In this document: positions 1 to 10,811 of the stretch, piece by piece
Layout of the letters: each line of letters opens with the position of its first letter
Numbering within the stretch: the stretch's first letter is position 1
NCBI GenBank assembly: GCA_012274445.1
Contig: JAAROD010000090.1
Location: forward strand, 434,001 to 498,000
DNA length: 64,000 nucleotides
Reading direction: 5' to 3'
DNA from: Sclerotiophoma versabilis
Lineage: Eukaryota > Ascomycota > Dothideomycetes > Pleosporales > Didymellaceae
Notes under the pieces: model-generated
Databases searched by the model: none
The model's input: the letters and a program-made list of their open reading frames with translations, nothing else
What the model was told of the DNA's origin: nothing
Position numbers and translations under genes: made by a program

Positions 1-1021
1 GCAGCGATCGCACAAACCCTCAGTGCAGCCCAGAAGACGATTCCACCAGACTTCACCGTACACTCGATGCACTGCTACTTTGTCTTGGCTGGAAACGCCG
101 ATATACCCATCATGTACCATGTCGAGAGAGTGCGATCAGGTAAGTCGTTCGCGACCAGAACCGTGCAGGCGCGGCAGCGAGGCAAGGTCATCTTCACCAC
201 TACCATGAGCTTTGTGCGACACAACAGTGGAGGAGAGAAGCTGGTCGAGCATACATACCCCATGCCAGACGTGCCAGATCCAGAAGAGGGGATGGATGAC
301 CTGGATACCCACGGCAATAACAATGGTCCGTTCCAGAGCCAGCGACTCGAGATTTTGAATGGTATGTGTTGAGGCTCCCCCACGATTGGCATGTAAAGCT
401 GACCCCAACTAGATGACTCCCCATTCCCACACACCAAGAAATGCAGGCAGTGGATGAAAGCCCGGGGCACCATATCCCCCGGGGGCGGACACGAAGCTCA
501 CCTCTCCGCTATCGCATATATGTCAGACAGCTACTTTATCGGCACAATCGCTCGCGTCCACAAGCTCTGGCGGTACTCCACACAACGCAAGAGCAAGTCG
601 AAGGCCAGCGTCGATGAGGACGTTCTCAAGAAGCTACTCGCCATGGACGATGCAGAACTGAAGCGTCAGAAATACTTAGACGAGGCAGACATTAAGCGTA
701 TACAAAGAGTGAGGAATGGCGAGAGTCTTAGGAAAGACAACACGCCAGAGATCGGCATGATGGTCAGTCTCGACCATACCATCTACTTCCACAACCCTCG
801 AAATTTCAGGGCAGACGAGTGGATCTTCACGGAGATGGAGACAACTTGGGCTGGTGATGGTCGTGGTCTTGTGTTCCAGAGGATGTATACCCGCAATGGC
901 ACTCTCATCGCCAGCTGCGTACAAGAGGTTCGTACAAACTATTGACAGCGCCAGGACGCAGGCTAACTTGTGGCAGGGACTGGTACGACTGAAGCAGACT
1001 GACAGCACACCTAAGCTTTAG
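1..1021 (+). CDS. Peroxisomal acyl-CoA thioesterase (TesB/ACOT8-like), 5' partial
   Basis: Hydrolyses acyl-CoA to free acid and CoA, probably in the peroxisome. The gene enters from the left edge in frame 1. Introns are read at 362-412 (GTATGT...CTAG) and 928-976 (GTTCGT, branch CTAAC, CAG). The joined reading gives 306 residues with the double-hotdog TesB hallmarks: a VHSMHCYF-type strand, the VRSGKSFATRTV segment, a FRADEW-like element and a MYTRNGTLIAS strand typical of the C-terminal hotdog. Reading through the second intron would give a false end (VRTNY). Splicing gives a C-terminus ending in PKL, a variant type-1 peroxisomal targeting signal. The N-terminus lies outside the window. The family call is from recalled motifs; the peroxisomal site is inferred from the tripeptide. 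Confidence 0.88.
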
Positions 1022-1494
1022 AAGGGGTGTGTTCAGCATGTAACTGACATTTGTATGACATTTTTGACTCCATATATACTACTTTGATCTAATACCACAA
1101 CTGTTGGTTCCCTTTTTCTCAAAATTAGATCAGACAGAATTGTGAACATCTCAGCTGTGTCTCAAGGCTGTGCAGGGGAGGGAAAGCTCTCCTCGCTCTC
1201 GGCGGCAGCTAGTGGCCGGGGTCTTCTTTAGCGTGTCTGCCTTTGAAGCCGATGCATCCCCATCTGTCTCTCCTCACCGTTGCAACCGTCCTCTGACTCA
1301 ATATGCGATTATACGACACCTGACAGAGCTTTGAACCTTACGCACTAGTTACAGCAAGAGTTGAAGTCTGTTTACACAACGACCACCTCGGCAACCTTGA
1401 TACGGCCGATTGAGTTGCACAAAACCAGTCCCAGCCAATTACTGGGCGCATAAAGGAATCGACGGCCATTACCCAAAGCGTCGCATGCCAACAA
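1022..1494. other. Intergenic: thioesterase 3' end / regulator promoter
   Basis: No ORF with coding character. The interval holds the thioesterase 3' flank and the upstream region of the Zn2Cys6 gene. I see no repeat or recognisable element. Confidence 0.6.
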
Positions 1495-3764
1495 ATGAAC
1501 AAGCAAGCTGCATGCCTTAACTGTCGCCGCAGCAAAATAAAATGCCGGCGCGATGAGGGAGCACCAAATTGCGAAAGATGCACGCACCTTGGCGCTGAAT
1601 GCGTGATCCCTGAATTTCATATTGGTAGGCAGAAAGGTGTGAAGAAGTGAGTATTGTACGACCAGCTTGAACATCGCACTCATCATTTATTCCAGCAAAC
1701 GTTCTGGTCTCGAAAAAGCCATATTCCAGGTTGAGGAGGCAATTAAGAGGCGCAAATCTGATGCACCTTCTCACAAACACACCCTAGAGCAGCTACAGAA
1801 GCTGCTCAACGACGCAAAAACCGAGGACAGCTCACCATCTACTCAAACGCCTGGGTCGAACCATATGAATGACCCGTTTGCATCGGATTCAAGAGACATG
1901 AAGCCTCCAGCGACCCTTCAGCATTCCGAGAGAGATCATGGCGGGGGCTCCAGTGATGATCAGCTTGCAGTTGAGGATGTCGAGAACCCTCTGCAACTTC
2001 TTGCTCGCGCTTCAGACATCACTACCATGGAGAACAATATCTCGACACCAGGGAGTAAAATCAACGGTAGTGAGCACAGCGCTTTTCTGGATGTGCATCA
2101 GTTCTTCCTGCCAATGAAAGCCAATCTTGACCAAGGACCTGGTTACGACCCCATTGAGATTGGGCTGGTGACCAAAGAAGAGGCAAAGACGCTTCTCGCA
2201 TAGTATGTCGCTCTTCTTATGGCAGGATTTACATGCTCACGAGGACAGTTTCCACCAAAAGCTCGCGCATACTCGTTGGGGCCTTGATCCCATAGTACAC
2301 ACGTTAGAGTTCGTTCGGAACCGCTCATCGTTCCTCTTTACTACTCTTCTCGCATTTACTGCCGTCTTTCTACCTGAGACGGCCTCCCTGGCCAAACGAT
2401 TACTCATTCATCGAAGGTACTTAGCAGAGCAAGTGATCGTCAAAAAGTTTAGATCTGTTGAGATTGTTTTGGCCTTCATGGTCAGCATTCCTTGGATGCC
2501 CCCTGGGCAGCATGCTACCGATGACGATACCAGTCTCTACCTTGCCACCGCCCTCTCGATCGCTTTGGATCTATCTTTGGACAAAGTAATCACTCCGTCT
2601 TCAACGTTCAACGCCGACCTCATTAGGCAAATACCGAGAGGGGAATGTCTTGATGCAGGTAAAGCACTAGCCATGGACGGTCTGGAAGATGTTGATGTAA
2701 ACTCCGCATGGGGTAAGAGGTTATTGCGTCGAAGGGAAAGAGCTTGGATTGCACTGTTTGTTCTTGAACGAGGTGTATGTCTCGCTCGAGGTCGCAGCTA
2801 CTGCGTTCCAAAGACACCACTCATACAGCACTGTGATTACTGGCCTTCCAGTCTAGATTCAGACCTGCAAGATGGCCCGATGGTGTCCATGGCAGCCCTC
2901 CGCAGAGATCTCGATGATCTTTTCGCCAACGTCAGGGCGAGGTGTGACAGCTATCGCGTCATTGATGTCGGTCTCAAAGTGGCACATGAGATTGAGAGGG
3001 CAATCGATGAGTTCTTCGATAAGTGGTTGCACACATGGACGTCTGTCATCGGCGATTTTGAGCATAAGACGCTGCCCCCTTATGTCGAGATCCTTGTTAC
3101 TCACACAAGGCTTTCGACATACAGCATGCTACTGAACCACCCCAGCGCCCCTCCAGAAGTTAAGCGCTCCTTCCGGGCCTCTGCAGTATCGTCAGCCCTA
3201 AATGTCATGCGAGCCGCTATCCAAGGCGAGTCGCGCCTCAAATCTATGCCAAACAATACAGTCACGATGATTTGCTTCGCTGCAAGTATCGCTCTCGCCC
3301 TGAGTACTCCAGTATCGGGGAAGCGTAGTAACCTAAACCTCGCACCTAGCGTCTGCAAGCTTATCCAAGAAACTGCTGCAGTCCTGGAGCGCATTGGAAG
3401 TACTCCAAGCCACCGCAACGGTGCATCCGTTGTGTACGGTCGATTTCTGCGAGTGCTTGTCAAGCAAGCACCAAGCTTGGAACCAGCACTAGCAATGGCT
3501 TCACAACCGTACTCAGCACCCGCTTCACAGCTTAATACCGGTATGTCCCCACCGCTTGCGGATGGTACACAGCGGTTCCCTTCTCTGGAGTCCATCTCAG
3601 GCTTTGGCGACCCGCTGCCGTTCTCCGCCATGTCATACAACGAAGTCAACGAGGCTGTTACTAGCCTCGATTTTTTCACAACACCTCAACTCGACATCTG
3701 GAACGACGAGAGCTCATACATGTGGAACGATATGATGAACTTGCCAGACTTTAACTTTCCCTGA
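1495..3764 (+). CDS. Zn2Cys6 fungal transcription factor
   Basis: Predicted nuclear DNA-binding regulator of 724 residues. Introns are at 1647-1695 (GTGAGT...CCAG) and 2203-2248 (GTATGT...ACAG). The zinc cluster lies at residues 7-37, with six cysteines in the CxxCx6C...CxxCx6C arrangement (starting CLNCRRSKIKC), followed by a basic linker and a short acidic, coiled region (about 55-85). The middle of the protein resembles the fungal-specific transcription factor domain (helical, with an FLPETASLAKR-like segment). The C-terminus is acidic and aromatic (WNDMMNLPDFNFP), like an activation tail. ATG 1495 is chosen because it sits just before the zinc cluster; ATG 1484 is out of frame. It lies upstream of a CoA-transferase and an MFS carrier, which it may regulate (inference). 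Target unknown. Confidence 0.88.
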
Positions 3765-4286
3765 GAGAGTTTAAGCAACTCGTCTGGATCTCGACGATGC
3801 TCAGCAGTGCTTGAGAGTGCAATCGAGAGCGTCCAGGCGAGCCACCAGGTTTGTTATGCTTATAGCTTATCACACTGACCTAAAATATTAAGCACCGAAC
3901 CGCACATACCACTTCACATCGGACGTTCTTTTACAGGACTCTCGAGGCCCAGCTCTGGGCATAGGGAATGAGCGGATTCGGCGTTCCAGCCGGAAGAACT
4001 TTGCCGAACAACGCCCGACTGAGCTCTTGACTGCCCCTCACAGCCGCGGCGGAAGACTCGCGGTCTGTGCTTCGGGTATTCTTTTGGCGCCGATGTTCCT
4101 GGAAGCTCTTACCTTGTATCGCGTCATCGTATTGCCGACGGAGCTCTCTGTGCGCTCGACGGCTCTTGTTCTGGAGTGGGACCTTGACATCAACAGTTCT
4201 GTCCCGCTCTCGCCCGAGGCTGCGAAGCTCGTAAATAATACTGCTGTCGGGTTTTTTGCGCAACAATTCCCCATCTGCACACCACA
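3765..4286. other. Intergenic: regulator 3' end / CoA-transferase promoter
   Basis: About 520 bp without a supported gene. Antisense ORFs here overlap the CoA-transferase start and have no coding character. Nothing further recognised. Confidence 0.55.
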
Positions 4287-5980
4287 ATGGACGCACTGCC
4301 CTCGTCATACCGGCTACTTGCCGCTCTCCCTGCGCGACTATGCGCCCGCCGCCCACTTCCTTCACAATTGCGCGCTGCGCGCGTAGCACCACCACATTGG
4401 CGATTCACAAAACAAATCCGGAGCATCTCTGCTGTAGCAGACAAAGCGCCGACTGTTGATCGATCAAAGTCGAAGCTATGGAACAGTGCCGATGAAGCTG
4501 TTGCAGACGTACAATCAGGCTCCACAATACTCAGCGCAGGATTTGGACTTTGTGGTGTTGCGGAAACACTTATCCAGGCTCTGCAGAAGCGCGGTCCAAA
4601 GTCATTACATTCATTGACTGCGGTTTCCAACAATGCCGGTATCGAGGGTGTTGGTGGGCTGGCACATCTTACAAAGAATGGGCAGGTCAACAAGTTAATC
4701 ATTAGTTTCTTGGGCAACAACAAGGCGCTTGAGAAGCAGTACCTGAGTGGTGATATCGAGATTGAGCTGTGCCCACAGGGCACGCTGGCGGAGCGTATCA
4801 GATCAGCCGGCGCTGGAATTCCAGCCTTCTACACACCTACCGCTGTTAACACATTACTACAAGATGGCAAGATTCCCGCAAAATTCGACAAGGAAGGCAA
4901 GGCGATTGGGTTCGGTACGAAGAGAGAGGTGCGCGAGTTCAATGGCAAGAAATTCTTGATGGAGACCGCTTTGCCTGGCGACGTAGCAATCATTAGAGCA
5001 CACAAGGTCGACGAGGCAGGCAACTGTGTTTTCCGGTGAGCAAGGCAACTGACGATGCAATTGCACCTTTTAATTGAATATTTAGGTACACCACAAAAGC
5101 CTTTGGTCCCATCATGGCCAAGGCCGCACGCCTCACGATCGTCGAAGCTGAACATATTGTCCCAATTGGTACTTTCGACGCTGGCGAGATCGATCTCCCC
5201 GGTATCTTCGTCGACCGCATTGTACCCGCTACAGTTCCCAACAGCATCGAAATCAAGAAGCTGCGCGACCCTTCAGCCTCCGGTAAACCCGCCGGTGGTC
5301 ATCGCGCACGCATCGCAAAGCGTGCCGCAAAAGAGCTCAAGCAAGGTTACTACGTTAACTTGGGCGTCGGCATCCCAACAGACGCAGCATCATATATCCC
5401 TGACGGCGTCAAGGTCTGGTTACAGAGTGAAAACGGCATTCTCGGTATGGGACCCCACCCCACAGAAGAGGAGGTCGACGCGGATATTGTCAATGCAGGG
5501 AAACAGACCGTCACCCTCCTCCCCGGTGCCTCCACGTTCGACAGCAGCGAGTCCTTTGGCATGATCCGCGGCGGCCACGTCGACGTTTCTATCCTTGGCG
5601 CGCTTCAAGTCAGCGCCTCGGGTGATTTAGCAAACTACATGGTGCCCGGCAAGGTCTTCAAGGGTATGGGCGGCGCTATGGATCTCGTCAGCAACCCTGA
5701 GCAGACTAAGGTCGTCGTCGCGACGGAACACGTTGCCAAGGATGGCAGCAGCAAGATCGTCCAGGAGTGCGGACTGCCGCTCACTGGCGCGAAGTGCGTG
5801 AGCACTATCATAACGGATCTTTGTGTATTTGAGGTTGATAGGGTGAATGGTGGGTTGACGCTCACAGAGGTCGCGAACGGTGTGACCGTTGACCAGGTCA
5901 GAGAGAAGACCGATGCCGAGTTCAAGGTTGCCGACAACCTCAAGAGTATGGAGGACGAGGTTCCGATTGAGGGCGCTTAA
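4287..5980 (+). CDS. Succinyl-CoA:3-oxoacid CoA-transferase, mitochondrial
   Basis: Moves CoA from succinyl-CoA to a 3-oxoacid such as acetoacetate, or 3-oxoadipate in aromatic catabolism, in the mitochondrial matrix. It is 547 residues after removing one intron (5036-5085), the usual size for the fused alpha+beta enzyme. The first roughly 45 residues are Arg/Ala rich without acids, a mitochondrial presequence. The alpha half has the AGFGLCGVAETL segment corresponding to CoA-transferase signature 1. The beta half has GVGIPTDAASYIP and then LQSENGILG, signature 2, whose Glu forms the glutamyl-CoA intermediate. The usual GGF...GxP of signature 1 reads AGF...GVA here; whether that is normal for fungal enzymes I cannot check. 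Neighbours: Zn2Cys6 regulator upstream and organic-anion MFS carrier downstream, same strand. Confidence 0.93.
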
Positions 5981-6970
5981 TTGTGTGCGTTCGAGTTGTT
6001 GTAGCATACCATAGATAGCTTTCCGGTAATGCGATATCCCTTCCGCCAAATCTTTGCTTTGCTTCTATGCCTGCACGTAATCAAGCGACTTCTTATTCCC
6101 GTTGGATTGTTGTTTCAAGGGTGTTAGGTAAGCGCTATCTAGTCATCATGTTGCTCAAACTATCACAGTCACGAAAGTGTAGTTTCTGTTATCATGATCA
6201 TCGCTATCTCCTCAGCCCCACTGAATACGCACCGAGCGCGTGGGACCGAACACTTGGGCAAAAACAGGCTGTGGCAAAGAACACGCATCAATCTCTAGTC
6301 AACCTTCAACGACTGTGCCAGGCAGCGATCGGCAATTCAAGGAACATGTGGTTGAGACAAACTCAACTGGAATGCTGGTCATCGTGATCGCGTGTGTCGA
6401 GATTGACCTTGCACCACCCAACCCAGCGGGTCGAACGCCCAGCTGCCTAAGTGAGGTGCCCAGAATTCGCGCATGCTTGACCTGCCAACCAAAAGCTTGT
6501 GCAACGACTTTCATCATGCTCACGCATTGTCGCGATATCAACACAATTGCTCACCTTCCCACTCCGCAACCATATCGGATACTGTTTACACTTCCATCAG
6601 CAGCCTTAGGCCTCTCGGACTCAAATCAACCGCCTATCCCCACCCCAGTGGTGCATGATCCGCACAACGCCTGCTGTTTTAATCGTAGTGTGCACTCAAA
6701 GGAGGCGAAACTACCGAGCTTATCCGTCGTGCTTACCAGATCTCGATTAGCCAGTGATAAACCTTACTGTGACAAGCCTAGCCTGCTTTGCTCCCCATGG
6801 GGTTGCCTCTGACGTATCCACTCACCGCACACACACGTTACATCGGCACTGTGCCGGTCCGAATGCAATAAAGCACGACCTAGGTCCTTTAGTACTGAGA
6901 ACAAAGCTCACCGACCACCTCCTGAGCTTCAACCTCTCTACCACCGGAGTCTGCGACTTGCATCGAGAGT
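5981..6970. other. Intergenic: MFS carrier promoter region
   Basis: About 1 kb. Open frames of up to 190 codons exist, but their composition and lack of domain-like hydrophobic pattern argue against coding. No repeat recognised. Confidence 0.5.
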
Positions 6971-8653
6971 ATGGATTCAGAAAAGATGGCAGATGAAAAG
7001 TTTGAGCACCAAAAGGAAGGCACGGTTGAGGAGGGATTTGGGGATATGGATGAGTCGCTGGTCAAGACGGTGCTGTGGAAGATGGACGTCAGGTATGTCA
7101 TAGAAATCACCGTAAGGATGGAGTGGGTGCTAATGCTTACAGGATATTGCCCGTTCTTGCACTCCTGTTCTTGTGCTCTTTCATCGATCGCACCAATGTC
7201 GGCAATGCAAAGATTCTGGGCCTTGAGGCCGATCTTCACATCAACGACCATCAGTATGCGATTGGTCTGTGCGTCTTCTACGCCACGTACATCGCAAGGT
7301 ATGTCAGATTGAACTACAGAAGAGCGTGCTCGAGTTAACGGAAGCACAGTGAACTGCCGAGTAACCTGGTCCTGAAGAAGGTGTCACCGAAAATCTGGCT
7401 ACCGGCCCTTACTGCGGGTGAGTTTGAGTTAAATGGATGAAGGTGTCGTCGCTGACGTTTTAGTCTGGGGCATCTTGACAATGTGCCTGGGTTTTGTGAC
7501 CGGTTTTGCGTCCTTCGTCTCTGTACGAGCGCTACTTGGTGTCGCAGAGGGCGGTCTTTTGCCTGGCATGGTAAGTTTTAACCACGTTCTGACTTTGCTG
7601 CCACCGCGCTTACACGCTGTCAGGTCCTTTACCTTTCACACTTCTATAAGCGTACCGAGCTGGCTCTGCGAATCGGTATTTTCTACACCGCCGCGTCTCT
7701 ATCTGGTGCATTTGGTGGCCTTCTTGCTCGCGGTCTCAATGCTATCGGACCCGCAGGTGGTCTCGAAGGTTGGAGAGTGCGTAACAGCCAAACCCGACTA
7801 CGTTCACGTTTACTGATGCCTTTTGCAGTGGATCTTCATCATCGAAGGTATCCTTACTTTCCTCGTGGGCGTCTCGTCTGCTATCTTTCTTCCCAACTCA
7901 ATCGAGTCTGCTGGTTTCCTATCCACCTATGAGAAGCAATGCGCCCGCATCCGTTTAAATACGTCCGCGGCCCACGAACCCTTTTCATGGGCCGAAGTTC
8001 GCCGCGGCGTCTTCAATGTCCAGGTTTGGCTCAGTGCAACAGCATACTTCTGCATTCTCTGCGGTCTCTACTCCTTCGGCCTCTTCTTGCCAACGATCGT
8101 GAAAGGCGGCTTCTCAACCGATCCCAACGAAGCGCAGCTCTGGACCGTCATTCCTTACGCCGTGGCGGCAGTCTTCACTGTCATCGCAGCCTTCTTATCT
8201 GATCGCCTTGCACTCCGTGGGCCAGTCATGCTTGTCACGCTACCCATAGCCATTATTGGATACGCGGTTATCAGCGTCACCACAAACCCCAAAGTCCAGT
8301 ACGGTATGACCTTTATGATGGCCACGGGCATGTACGCCTCCGTACCTTGCATTCTCTCGTGGAACTCGAACAACTCCGCGGGCCACTACAAGAGAGCTAC
8401 TACTACTGCCCTCCAGCTTGCTATCGCCAACTCCGGAGGCTTCGTTGCGAGTTTCGTGTATCCGAAGAAAGAGGGACCGAACTTCCATAAGAGTCATCAA
8501 AATATGCTCGGGTTGTTGTGTGCAGCGTGGGTGCTGATCGCGGCGAATGTCGTGTGGGTTGCGAAGTTGAATCGAGACAAGGCGAATGGGAAGAATGCGC
8601 AGTTCGAGGGCTGTGGAGATGACAGGGATCCAACGTTCAAGATGGTGTTGTAG
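6971..8653 (+). CDS. MFS transporter, anion:cation symporter (Dal5/Tna1-like) family
   Basis: Plasma-membrane carrier for a small organic anion (nicotinate, allantoate, carboxylate or similar; substrate unknown). Six exons, with introns at 7093-7142, 7299-7349, 7418-7463, 7571-7623 and 7777-7828, all GT-AG, give 476 residues. ACS-family marks: an acidic cytosolic N-terminus ending at VKTVLWKMDVR, helix 1 with FIDRTNVGNAK, the SELPSNLVLKK segment after helix 2, and RALLGVAEGGLLPGM with the LYLSHFYKRTELALRIG loop between helices 4 and 5. Around twelve hydrophobic segments can be counted. The C-terminal tail is short and hydrophilic. It follows the CoA-transferase on the same strand, which suggests uptake of an acid fed to it (inference). 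Confidence 0.9.
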
Positions 8654-9095
8654 AAGCGCAGTGCGAATGCGCTATAGGTGCCATGATTGTAAGACATAAC
8701 GAATTGACGATTATCCATCAGGCTGACATGTTTTGGTACTTTCATTTACTGTATCGGCAGCTGTAGTCTTCTGAAAGTCCGTTGTTTGCGATGACCGTCC
8801 AGGACCCAGTGTGCGCGGAGTCCGGTACGTGGTTGGGGGCCAAACTTCTGCAACACCCCACGAGGTGGCAGCCCGACTCTTTCGGACTTCTCACAAACTC
8901 AACACATCGGTTTTTCGGACATCCGTAAAACCTCACGTTATGATTGAGAAAGTAGAATAAAATCCCTTGACATAGTCAGTATGTCAACATGTTCGACAAA
9001 TATCAACAAGCACCGACAGCAACTTTGCTGAAATATAACAATTTCGTTTCGCTCTTAAACTCTTATCTCTGCAACTTTGCTCAACACTTCACATC
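8654..9095. other. Intergenic, no gene seen
   Basis: About 440 bp between the carrier and the His/Ser-repeat protein. AT-rich toward the right. No repeat or element recognised. Confidence 0.5.
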
Positions 9096-9740
9096 ATGGC
9101 GAGACTCAGCAGACGATTTAGCCGCTACTTCTCCTTCTCCCTCTCCCGGCACTCGCGGTCTTCCACCATCGAGCCGCGGATCTGCAAGTCGAACATCTCG
9201 AAACCAATTGTCTCTGGAGCAGAAGACACACACTCGCTCATCGCCTCCGCACACCCACACCCACACTCCCACTCCCACTCCCACTCCCACTCCTCATCTA
9301 CATACACCATCTCCGACGAAGAGCTGCGGAACCTAGAAAATGAAAAGCTTTCTCGCCGCTTAGAAGACGACATTGACGATATCCTTGCACAATACCAATA
9401 CACACCCTCAGCCACCACGCACACCACAAACCCTTTCTGCGACACTGAAATACGCATCGATGCTAAGTGTATGGTTCATTCAAGTCCACAGCCGTCGTCA
9501 GTGTACTCCTCGCCGCCTTCGAGTCCACCCACTATCTCGGCCAAACTGGAGAGGTTCAAAGACACTCCGCCGCCGGCGCCGGGATGGGAGAAGGTGAGCT
9601 TTGGGAGGCAGACGAGGTTGTTTGGGCCTGACAACTTTATGGATTTCGGTGGTGTGGAGATGAGCAGGGTGAATATAAAGGGGAGTGGAAACAAGGATTG
9701 GCGGAGAGAATTCGGGAGGAGGGGGTATGCTGTACTGTAA
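9096..9740 (+). CDS. Hypothetical disordered protein with His-Pro/His-Ser repeat
   Basis: Single-exon ORF of 214 residues; function not recognised. The N-terminus is basic (RRFSRYFSFSLSRHSR). A HPHPHSHSHSHSHS tract lies near residues 53-66, a predicted acidic helix follows (about 71-95), then a Ser/Pro-rich linker. The C-terminal 70 residues are less simple (PGWEKVSFGRQTRLFGPDN...), ending in a WRREFGRRGYAVL-like basic tail, and may be the conserved part. No signal peptide or membrane segment. The ordered C-terminal block and long open frame support a real gene. The repeat comes from a CACTCC-type hexanucleotide tract that could vary in length. Nothing in the neighbourhood suggests a role. 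Confidence 0.6.
   Translation: MARLSRRFSRYFSFSLSRHSRSSTIEPRICKSNISKPIVSGAEDTHSLIASAHPHPHSHSHSHSHSSSTYTISDEELRNLENEKLSRRLEDDIDDILAQYQYTPSATTHTTNPFCDTEIRIDAKCMVHSSPQPSSVYSSPPSSPPTISAKLERFKDTPPPAPGWEKVSFGRQTRLFGPDNFMDFGGVEMSRVNIKGSGNKDWRREFGRRGYAVL
9249..9293 (+). repeat. Hexanucleotide tandem repeat, CACACC then CACTCC units
   Basis: In-frame tract of roughly seven 6-bp units (ACACCC-type, then CACTCC repeated about five times). It encodes the His-Pro/His-Ser run of the hypothetical protein. Because units are 6 bp, slippage adds or removes dipeptides without a frameshift. Confidence 0.85.
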
Positions 9741-10811
9741 CGAAGGGTGTGGTAAAGTCCAGTCAGGAGAGAAAATTATTTGGATGCGTTAGCCCCGTCG
9801 AATTAGGGTTGAGAGAGAGAGAGAGTCCTAGAAATAAAGGAGGGCATGAGTTGTAAAGGCGGTTCCTGTTGTTCGTATGTATCGGAATCACACAGAGTCT
9901 TGGGCCAACCGAGCCCTTGTACTCTTTGATCTGGAGAACCGTGACAGCTTGGTTGTATATGATGCGGGCTTCGAGCTCAGCAAATAAACTCCCCTCCAGG
10001 TTTGGAATTTATAGGGAAAGTGTGGTATTCTTCCCAATGTACATCCAACCAGACTTGTTCTACGTCCACGCGTTTTCAGCGAGTATGTGCTTGCCCCGTT
10101 CCAGGCTTCTCCCGGGCATGGCACACTGCACAAAGCAGTCGCCAACAAACGAAAAGCGACTGTCATGCTTTCTGAGAAGAAGAAGAAAATGCAGTAGGCA
10201 ATAAATATACAGAATTATTGATTCTAATGTCGAGGCGATACAAGTGGTGGAGCCGGATAAGCCACATTGGTGATATTGGGAAATACTGTTTGCCGGTGAG
10301 CGATGCGTGAGAAGACTACATGCTAGAGCGCTGACATATTAGCATATGATGCTGAGTATGCATGAGGTATACAACTTTGTTCCGCAGTCATAGGTGAAGA
10401 CTGAGGCTCGTGGGGGAGAATCATCTCGAGAGTCCATTGTGAGTGGACTTGCAGTCTTTGCACGTGCGAGAATTCGAGATCCAGTAGTAGATGACGGCAG
10501 TTCCAATCGGACTATGGCGTTGAAACAACACTGCTCACTATTTGACCATCCGCACTACGAAGTTCGGTTTGATCCATGAGAACGGCCCAGCCGCGAGACC
10601 GAGTATGAATGTCACGACGGGGCTAGTGTGTTGAGGCGTTTTGATATACTAGGATTGACTGGAGTCGAACGCGTGAATCGGCTGCAAGCGCGACCAACGT
10701 TACGTCATCTGGACATCGGGCCGCCCGCACTACGGCTATCAACACCAACTCTGGTCTACCAATGCGTTGTTGGTAACAACGCTTCTTCGCGCAAAGCGCA
10801 TACCCACGAAC
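9741..10811. other. Intergenic with (GA)n microsatellite
   Basis: About 1.07 kb without a supported gene. It contains a short (GA)7-type run near 9811-9825. ORFs here look like chance frames. Confidence 0.55.

Noticed and set aside
3101..3679. 192-codon minus-strand ORF
   Set aside because: Antisense to the transcription factor middle region, no motif.
6240..6812. 190-codon + strand ORF before the MFS carrier
   Set aside because: No ordered hydrophobic pattern, many Pro/Ser/Cys, no splice signals linking it to anything; treated as chance.
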